Shown: piece by piece, positions 6,708 through 11,613 of the stretch
Layout of the letters: each line of letters opens with the position of its first letter
How positions within the stretch are numbered: the first letter of the stretch is position 1
Assembly: GCA_050012295.1 (NCBI GenBank)
Contig: JBEKHL010000047.1
Span: 1-11,613 of the forward strand
Length of the DNA stretch: 11,613 nt
Source: UBA6186 sp050012295
GTDB taxonomy: Bacteria > Pseudomonadota > Gammaproteobacteria > UBA6186 > Azoamicaceae
Direction of reading: 5' to 3'
Translations under genes and position numbers: made by a program
Notes under the pieces: model-generated
What the model was told of the DNA's origin: nothing
What the model saw: only the letters and a program-made list of their open reading frames with translations
The model's database searches: none

Positions 6708-7873
6708 TAAAATTCTCTAAATAAATTTTTTACCATTTGTACCCAAGACTGGGTTAAAGGATTATGTTTGTTATTAGAACTAACACTTTCGTCAAATTTT
6801 TGAAGTAATTCTTTTTGTTCTTTATTAAGATTAACCGGAGTTTCAATAGTTACTTCACAAAATAAATCTCCTGGACCTTCTTTTCTAATAGTAGTTACTC
6901 CCTTGCCACGCAAACGAAATACTTTACCAGTTTGAGTTTCCGCAGGGATCTTTAATTTTACCGGCCCACTAAATGTTGGTACATCTGCTTCTCCACCAAC
7001 AGCTGCTAAAGCAAAGCTAATTGGTATTTTACAATATAAATCACTATTTTCTCGTTTAAAAATAGCATGTTCTTTCACCCTAACTTGTACATATAAATCA
7101 CCGGCTTTGCCACCTCTAAACCCAGCCTCACCTTCTCCACTTAATCGAATTTTATCACCATTATCAACCCCAGCAGGTATTTTTACCGATAGAGTTTTAC
7201 TTTCTTCTGCCCGACCAGTACCTCGACATTTTTTACAATAATCTGTAATTACTGTACCAGCACCACCACAAGATGGACAAGTTTGTTGTATAGAAAAAAA
7301 CCCTTGTTGAATACGAACTTGCCCTTGCCCATGACAAGTACCGCAAGCTGTTGGTTTTGCCCCATCCTTTGCACCACTACCATTACATCCCTTACAACCA
7401 ACTGGAATATTTACTTTAATAGTAATATTAGTACCATGTATTGCATCTTCTAAAGATAGATCGGCAATATAACGCAAATCAGATCCCTTTTTAACCTGAG
7501 ATTGCCCACCTCTATTGAATCCCCTACTATCTCCGGCATGACCAAATACATCACCAAAAATGCTGCCAAAAACATCTTCAAAACTAGCGCCGCCCTGGTG
7601 TTCCCCATGAAAACCACTAGCACCACCACCATAACCGCTAGATGCATCTACTCCTGCATGACCATAAGCATCATATACTTTACGTTTTTGTGGATCGGAA
7701 AGTACCTCGTATGCTTGCTGAACCGTTTTAAACTTTTCTTCTGCAGATTTATCGCCAGGATTTCGATCTGGATGATATTTCATTGCCATTCTACGATAAG
7801 ATTTTTTTATATCAACGTCACTAGCATTTTGGCTTACTTCCAAAACTTCATAATAATCTTGTTTTTTTTGCAT
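6707..7873 (-). CDS. dnaJ: Chaperone DnaJ (Hsp40)
   Basis: DnaJ delivers unfolded clients to DnaK and stimulates its ATPase. The 388-residue product is a complete type I Hsp40. It has a J domain (about 5-70) with the HPD motif at 34-36, and a Gly/Phe-rich linker (about 71-125). All four zinc-binding repeats are present: CKGCNGSG (160-167), CGTCHGQG (177-184), CPSCGGAG (199-206) and CKKCRGTG (213-220). The C-terminal substrate domains include V-K-I-P-A-G-V and F-R-L-R-G-K-G. The ATG lies four bases after the dnaK stop, with only a weak AAGAAG-like ribosome site inside the end of dnaK, so it is likely cotranscribed and partly coupled. Nothing is missing compared with the family. Confidence 0.97.
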   Translation of the reverse strand: MQKKQDYYEVLEVSQNASDVDIKKSYRRMAMKYHPDRNPGDKSAEEKFKTVQQAYEVLSDPQKRKVYDAYGHAGVDASSGYGGGASGFHGEHQGGASFEDVFGSIFGDVFGHAGDSRGFNRGGQSQVKKGSDLRYIADLSLEDAIHGTNITIKVNIPVGCKGCNGSGAKDGAKPTACGTCHGQGQVRIQQGFFSIQQTCPSCGGAGTVITDYCKKCRGTGRAEESKTLSVKIPAGVDNGDKIRLSGEGEAGFRGGKAGDLYVQVRVKEHAIFKRENSDLYCKIPISFALAAVGGEADVPTFSGPVKLKIPAETQTGKVFRLRGKGVTTIRKEGPGDLFCEVTIETPVNLNKEQKELLQKFDESVSSNNKHNPLTQSWVQMVKNLFREF

Positions 7874-7877
7874 TTAT

Positions 7878-9815
7878 TTACTTCTTATTATCCTTAATTT
7901 CCTCAAACTCAGCATCCACTGTATTACCTTTACTACTGTTGTTGCTAGAAGAGGTACTAGAATTATCCGCTTGAGCAGTATTTTGTTGGGCTTGCGCTGC
8001 TTGTTGATACATATGTTCAGCTAATTTATGTGAAGCCTCTTGCAATACTTGCAATTTAGATTCAATTAATGTCTTATCGTTACCTTTTAATGCTTCTTTT
8101 AAATTACTAATAGCATCGGTTATACGTTGTTTTTCGTCTGCAGTCACTTTATCACCAGCATCTTTAATTGCCTTTTCACTAGCATGAATCATGGTATCTG
8201 CTTGATTACGTACTGTTACTAAATCATGCAATTTACGATCTTCTTCGGCATGAGCTTCTGCATCTTTAACCATTTTATTTATTTCTTGTTCATTTAAACC
8301 GCTAGATGCTTTAATTTCAATTTTTTGCTCTTTATTAGTAGCTAAATCTTTAGCAGAAACTCTCAAAATACCATTAGCATCAATATCAAAACTTACTTCT
8401 ATCTGAGGCATCCCTCTAGGAGCAGGAGGAATATCTTGCAAATCAAATTGCCCTAACAATTTATTACCAGATGCCATTTCCCGTTCACCTTGAAATACTC
8501 TAATAGTTACTGCAGTTTGATTGTCTGAAGCTGTAGAGAATACCTGGTTTTTTTTAGTAGGAATAGTAGTATTACGTTCAATAAGTTTTGTCATAACACC
8601 ACCCATAGTTTCTAGCCCTAAGGACAATGGAGTTACATCTAATAATAATACGTCTTTAACACTACCAGACAATACCCCACCTTGAATAGCAGCACCAACG
8701 GCTACAGCTTCATCAGGGTTAACATCTCTTCTTGGAGTCTTTTTAAAGAAATCTTGTACAATCTGCTGTACTTTAGGCATTCTAGTCTGGCCACCTACTA
8801 AAATAACCGATGAAATATCATTTAAACTTTTACCAGAATCTTTTAATACTTTTTCGCATGGTAATATAGTTCCCGTAACTAGATCGTCTACTAAAGATTC
8901 TAATTTAGCTCTAGTAAGTTTGATATTTAAATGCTTAGGACCACTCGCATCAGCAGTTATATATGGTAAATTAATATCTGCTTGCTCTTTAGAAGATAAT
9001 TCTATTTTAGCTTTTTCTGAAGCTTCTTTTAAACGTTGCAATGCTATTGAATCATTTTTAAGATCAACTCCAGTATCTTTTTTAAATTCACTTACTAAGA
9101 AATCAATAATTCTCATATCAAAATCTTCGCCACCTAAAAAAGTATCTCCATTGGTAGCCAATACTTCAAATTGCCTTTCTCCATCAACATCCGCTATTTC
9201 TATAATAGAAATATCAAACGTACCACCACCTAAGTCATAAACAGCAATTATGGCATTACCACTTTGTTTATCTAAACCATATGCCAACGCTGCTGCAGTT
9301 GGTTCGTTAATAATTCTCTTTACCTCTAGCCCTGCAATACGCCCAGCATCCTTAGTTGCTTGTCTTTGGGAATCGTTAAAATAAGCAGGTACAGTAATAA
9401 CCGCAGAAGTTACAGTTTTACCCAAATAATCTTCTGCGGTTTTCTTCATTTTAATTAATACTTCTGCAGAAATTTGTGGAGGGGCTAATTTTTGATCATC
9501 TATTTGTACCCAAGCATCTCCATTATCTGATTTTATAATTTGATAAGGAACTATATCGCGATCTCTAGCAACCACTTCATCATCGTATCGACGTCCAATT
9601 AGTCGCTTAATAGCAAATAACGTATGCTTTGGATTAGTAACACGCTGGTTTTTAGCTGTTACACCAACTAATTTTCCGTTGTCTGTGTATGCAACAATAG
9701 ATGGAGTCGTTCTATCACCCTCACTATTAGGAATAACTTTTGGAGTTGTACCTTCCAAAATTGCTACACAAGAATTAGTTGTGCCTAAATCAATACCTAT
9801 AATAGTTTCTGCCAT
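7878..9815 (-). CDS. dnaK: Molecular chaperone DnaK (Hsp70)
   Basis: DnaK is the ATP-driven Hsp70 that binds exposed hydrophobic segments, working with DnaJ and GrpE. The 645-residue product has the ATPase motifs GIDLGTTNSC (7-16), the ITVPAYFNDSQR segment, NEPTAAALAYG, YDLGGGTFDIS (193-203) and ILVGGQTRMP (338-347). The interdomain linker is DVLLLD (388-393), followed by TPLSLGLET and the beta-sandwich peptide-binding domain. A helical lid and a Gln/Ser/Asn-rich disordered tail end in DAEFEEIKDNKK. The start at 9815 gives the family N-terminus MAETIIGIDLG; an in-frame ATG at 9830 would add five residues, but the strong Shine-Dalgarno sequence lies between the two. A sigma-32-like promoter precedes it. 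Length and motifs are normal. Confidence 0.97.
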   Translation of the reverse strand: MAETIIGIDLGTTNSCVAILEGTTPKVIPNSEGDRTTPSIVAYTDNGKLVGVTAKNQRVTNPKHTLFAIKRLIGRRYDDEVVARDRDIVPYQIIKSDNGDAWVQIDDQKLAPPQISAEVLIKMKKTAEDYLGKTVTSAVITVPAYFNDSQRQATKDAGRIAGLEVKRIINEPTAAALAYGLDKQSGNAIIAVYDLGGGTFDISIIEIADVDGERQFEVLATNGDTFLGGEDFDMRIIDFLVSEFKKDTGVDLKNDSIALQRLKEASEKAKIELSSKEQADINLPYITADASGPKHLNIKLTRAKLESLVDDLVTGTILPCEKVLKDSGKSLNDISSVILVGGQTRMPKVQQIVQDFFKKTPRRDVNPDEAVAVGAAIQGGVLSGSVKDVLLLDVTPLSLGLETMGGVMTKLIERNTTIPTKKNQVFSTASDNQTAVTIRVFQGEREMASGNKLLGQFDLQDIPPAPRGMPQIEVSFDIDANGILRVSAKDLATNKEQKIEIKASSGLNEQEINKMVKDAEAHAEEDRKLHDLVTVRNQADTMIHASEKAIKDAGDKVTADEKQRITDAISNLKEALKGNDKTLIESKLQVLQEASHKLAEHMYQQAAQAQQNTAQADNSSTSSSNNSSKGNTVDAEFEEIKDNKK

Positions 9816-9820
9816 TACAA

Positions 9821-9828
9821 CTTCCCCC
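9821..9828 (-). promoter_or_regulatory. Strong Shine-Dalgarno site that decides the dnaK start
   Basis: Read on the minus strand this is GGGGGAAG, with its GGGGGA core ending seven bases before the ATG at 9815. Because the core begins within the upstream ATG codon at 9830, that codon cannot use this site, so translation most likely begins at 9815. Confidence 0.6.
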
Positions 9829-9863
9829 ATACAATCTATAAAAATTTAATCTATATTACTTGT

Positions 9864-9891
9864 AAATAAGTCCAAAAAATAAAAAATCAAG
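9864..9891 (-). promoter_or_regulatory. Sigma-32 (heat shock)-like promoter for dnaK
   Basis: On the minus strand CTTGATT (9885-9891) is followed after 14 bases by CTTATTT (9864-9870). The RpoH consensus is CTTGAAA, 11 to 16 bases, then CCCATnT. The -35 matches five of seven positions and the -10 matches at C, A, T and T. The same -10 and spacing occur upstream of grpE, which strengthens the call. Transcription would begin near 9857, about 40 bases before the dnaK start. Confidence 0.55.
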
Positions 9892-9918
9892 GCTAAATAT
9901 TAAAATTTAACAATCTTT

Positions 9919-9940
9919 CTAATTTAAGAATCTAAATTAG
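9919..9940 (-). other. AT-rich inverted repeat over the grpE stop codon
   Basis: CTAATTTA (9919-9926) and TAAATTAG (9933-9940) form a perfect 8-base-pair stem with a 6-base loop. The grpE stop codon (9924-9926) is within one arm. In the minus-strand transcript there is no clean run of U after the stem, and only two of the eight pairs are not A:U, so it would be a weak terminator at best. It could attenuate or mark processing of a grpE-dnaK transcript; chance is also possible in such AT-rich DNA. Confidence 0.3.
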
Positions 9941-10508
9941 TATTTTTAGCTACAATAACTCTAGCTGGCCTTAACACTCTATCGTGCATAATAAAGCCTT
10001 TTTGTACTACCAACAATATACTATTATGAACGGAATTTTCTTGTTCCTGCATGGAAAGCGCCTCATGCTGCACTGGATTAAACATTTCTCCAACTGGATT
10101 TAACATTTTTATACCAAATTGGTCCAAAGTATCTAATAATAACTTAAGAGTAAGATCCATCCCTTCTTTTAAGCCTTTAATTATATTATTTTGATTCGCT
10201 TGATCTTGTTCATTATTATTAGTATTAGATAACTCAATTCCGCGTTCTAAACTATCTACTATATTTAACATACTACGTGCAAATCTCTCTATGCCATATT
10301 TATGGGCACTTTCTACATCTAGCCTAGCCCGTTTACGAGTATTTTCTTCGTCCGCCTTAGTCCTTAATAATAATTCCCAATTTTCAGCCGCCTTATTTTC
10401 TGCAGCAATTAACTCTGCTTGTAATTGTGATATCTTTTGTTGTATTGTCTCTAAATCTAAATTTTCCTCTAACGATGGATTTAATTCTGTATTCTCGCCC
10501 ATATCCAC
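9924..10508 (-). CDS. grpE: Nucleotide exchange factor GrpE
   Basis: GrpE is the dimeric exchange factor that releases ADP from DnaK. The 194-residue product has an acidic N-terminus, a long heptad-patterned helix (about 20-95, with E-E-N-T-R-K-R and R-F-A-R-S-M-L-N-I-V-D-S-L-E-R), and the beta-domain signature: G-E-M-F-N-P-x-x-H-E-A (140-150), V-V-Q-K-G-F (167-172) and H-D-R-V-L-R-P-A-R-V-I-V-A (175-187). The start is GTG at 10508, five bases after the ribosome site AAGAGG (10514-10519); an ATG two codons later (10502) is the alternative, at a longer spacing of 11 bases. A sigma-32-like promoter lies upstream. It precedes dnaK with a 108-base gap to the preferred dnaK start and is divergent from nadK. 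Confidence 0.95.
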   Translation of the reverse strand: MDMGENTELNPSLEENLDLETIQQKISQLQAELIAAENKAAENWELLLRTKADEENTRKRARLDVESAHKYGIERFARSMLNIVDSLERGIELSNTNNNEQDQANQNNIIKGLKEGMDLTLKLLLDTLDQFGIKMLNPVGEMFNPVQHEALSMQEQENSVHNSILLVVQKGFIMHDRVLRPARVIVAKNTNLDS

Positions 10509-10562
10509 AATTACCTCTTATTTGCTATAAATATTTTAAATGCTTAATATTCTATTAATAAA

Positions 10563-10568
10563 TATAAT
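10563..10568 (+). promoter_or_regulatory. Candidate -10 element (TATAAT) for nadK
   Basis: TATAAT lies 36 bases before the nadK ATG in the divergent grpE-nadK gap. The -35 position is poor (TGCTTA-like), so this is weak. It directly abuts the -10 of the grpE heat-shock promoter (10569-10575), so the two polymerases would compete for the site. Confidence 0.25.
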
Positions 10569-10596
10569 AAATAAGGACTATTTATATCTTTTCAAG
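10569..10596 (-). promoter_or_regulatory. Sigma-32 (heat shock)-like promoter for grpE
   Basis: On the minus strand a perfect CTTGAAA -35 (10590-10596) is followed, after 14 bases, by CTTATTT (10569-10575). The -35 equals the RpoH consensus; the -10 agrees at C, A, T and T of CCCATnT. Initiation would fall near 10562, leaving a leader of about 54 bases before grpE. The architecture repeats that found before dnaK. Confidence 0.65.
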
Positions 10597-10604
10597 AGAC
10601 TTAT

Positions 10605-11480
10605 ATGAAAAATTTTAAAAAATTCAAAAATATTGGATTATTTGTAAAAAAAATTACTGCTGATTTAGACAAATCACAAATATCTGGCATTAAAACTGCT
10701 GCAACTTTAGTTACTAAAATTTTAAAGCAACAAAACTGTAATTTATATTTAGGTAACGATTTAGATACCGAAGTTTTAAAAAAATCTTGCGATTTAATAA
10801 TAGTAATTGGTGGAGATGGCAGTTTTCTAAGCGCCGCTAGAACAATGATTAATTATAACATTCCTGTATTGGGGATCCATAAAGGCAGATTAGGTTTTTT
10901 AGCAGATTTAAATTTTAATAAAATTAAATCTAGTTTAACGGCAATTTTATCTGGAAAATATATCGAAGAACGACGTAGTTTATTACAAGCTAGTATAAAA
11001 CAACCAAACGCCAAAAAAACTATTAAACTTTGTGCACTAAACGATATAGTTTTATATAATGGAACCATCCCTAGATTAATGGAATTTGAAATTTTTATTG
11101 ATGGCCAATTTGTATTACAGTTGCGTGCTGATGGTTTAATTATGGCTACCCCAACCGGATCTACCGCTTACTCTTTATCTGCTGGTGGACCTATTTTATA
11201 TCCAACTTTAAAAATTTTTAATTTAGTACCAATGTCTCCACATACATTAAGCTCTAGACCATTAGTAATTCACGAAGACAGCATAATTGAATTAAAGCTT
11301 TTAGATCATCCTAACAATACTGACTGTGGTTTAAGTTTCGATGGACAAAATTATGTAAAACTATCTGTTGGTGATCAAATAAATATTACAAAATACCCTA
11401 AGGAATTAAAATTAATTCATCCAGTTGAATATAATTATTTTAATATGTTAAGAGAGAAGTTGGGGTGGAATAAAGAGTAA
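10605..11480 (+). CDS. nadK: NAD kinase NadK
   Basis: NadK phosphorylates NAD to NADP in the cytosol using ATP, the only route to NADP. The 291-residue product contains the GGDG motif (69-72, in VIGGDGSFL), the G-x-LGFL loop (94-99), A-L-N-D-I-V-L (144-150), and the ATP/NAD site R-A-D-G-L-I-M-A-T-P-T-G-S-T-A-Y-S-L-S-A-G-G-P (174-196). S-R-P-L-V-I (217-222) and the family C-terminus L-I-H-P...Y-x-Y-F-N-x-L-x-x-K-L-G-W follow. Length equals that of the E. coli enzyme. In the loop before LGFL it has Ile-His-Lys-Gly where E. coli has Ile-Asn-Arg-Gly. The start has a modest AAGAG ribosome site (10594-10598) that overlaps the grpE -35. The gene ends one base before the stop of the convergent neighbour. 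Confidence 0.96.
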   Translation: MKNFKKFKNIGLFVKKITADLDKSQISGIKTAATLVTKILKQQNCNLYLGNDLDTEVLKKSCDLIIVIGGDGSFLSAARTMINYNIPVLGIHKGRLGFLADLNFNKIKSSLTAILSGKYIEERRSLLQASIKQPNAKKTIKLCALNDIVLYNGTIPRLMEFEIFIDGQFVLQLRADGLIMATPTGSTAYSLSAGGPILYPTLKIFNLVPMSPHTLSSRPLVIHEDSIIELKLLDHPNNTDCGLSFDGQNYVKLSVGDQINITKYPKELKLIHPVEYNYFNMLREKLGWNKE

Positions 11481-11481
11481 A

Positions 11482-11613
11482 TTATCGTCCTGGTCTGGGG
11501 CTCGATGGTCTAGTAGTGGTAGAGGAATCAGATGGTTTTGGTGTTTGGGCTTTGTTTTCGCTAGTTTTGGTAATTTTTTGTTCTGCAGGATTAGGAGTAG
11601 TCCCTTTATTAGG
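11482..11613 (-). CDS. Unidentified gene, C-terminal 43 residues (partial)
   Basis: A minus-strand frame open at the right edge ends with TAA at 11482-11484. It encodes a Pro/Thr/Ser/Lys-rich, probably disordered tail that ends in SSPRPGR. There is no ATG in the visible part and the 132 bases contain no in-frame stop, so it is read as the 3' end of a longer gene. It converges with nadK at one base, as tightly packed genes do here. The tail matches no family I recognise, and low-complexity ends of this kind occur on membrane, secreted and effector proteins alike. It could in principle be non-coding. Confidence 0.45.
   Translation of the reverse strand, partial: PNKGTTPNPAEQKITKTSENKAQTPKPSDSSTTTRPSSPRPGR

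Noticed and set aside
7450..7897. Open frames overlapping dnaJ (7450-7647 minus, 7502-7897 plus)
   Set aside because: They lie over the Gly/Phe linker and J domain of an intact dnaJ in other frames and show no domain or start signals.
8920..9240. Plus-strand frame inside dnaK
   Set aside because: Antisense to the well-conserved DnaK ATPase domain, with no recognisable features.
10291..10530. Plus-strand frame over the grpE start
   Set aside because: Antisense to GrpE coding sequence and its leader; no ribosome site or homology signs.
9831..10604. CIRCE/HrcA operator near grpE or dnaK
   Set aside because: No TTAGCACTC-N9-GAGTGCTAA-like inverted repeat was found; the visible signals are sigma-32 type.
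10853..11068. Minus-strand frame inside nadK
   Set aside because: Antisense shadow of the NAD kinase reading frame.

Overview
The window is AT-rich and looks like a chromosomal segment from a gammaproteobacterium of the order Legionellales (Legionella, Coxiella, Rickettsiella and related host-associated lineages). Three observations support this: a homologue of IcmX, a component found only in Dot/Icm (type IVB) secretion systems; the gammaproteobacterial block grpE, dnaK, dnaJ, dapB with nadK divergent from grpE; and AT-biased codon use throughout. The assignment is by protein motifs and gene order and cannot be taken to genus.

Region 1 (1 to 3011, minus strand) is one uninterrupted reading frame that runs off the left edge. 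It encodes at least 1003 residues of a secreted Ser/Thr/Asn/Gly-rich protein. It has a likely signal peptide, a non-repetitive N-terminal part, and then an array of roughly 120-residue repeats resembling the passenger (stalk) of an autotransporter or adhesin. The only open frames on the plus strand here are mirror images of this low-complexity gene.

Region 2 (3125 to 6015, plus strand) holds four closely spaced genes: an alpha/beta-hydrolase lipoprotein, flgA (P-ring assembly chaperone, apparently missing its C-terminal part), flgM (anti-sigma-28) overlapping the end of flgA, and icmX. Flagellar regulation and assembly genes therefore sit directly upstream of a type IVB secretion gene, and flgN, the usual third member of the flgAMN cluster, is not seen.

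Region 3 (6009 to 10508, minus strand) is the heat-shock chaperone cluster grpE, dnaK, dnaJ followed by the lysine/diaminopimelate gene dapB. DnaJ loads substrates on DnaK and GrpE exchanges its nucleotide. dapB is joined to dnaJ by a TAATG junction. Both grpE and dnaK are preceded by sigma-32-like promoters with the same layout: a CTTGA-type -35, a 14-base spacer, and the identical -10 CTTATTT.

Region 4 (10605 to 11613) holds nadK (NAD kinase, plus strand), divergent from grpE, and the 3' end of an unidentified minus-strand gene encoding a Pro/Thr/Ser-rich tail, which converges on nadK with a one-base gap. No rRNA, tRNA, CRISPR array or insertion sequence was recognised, and no gene-free stretch exceeds about 115 bases.
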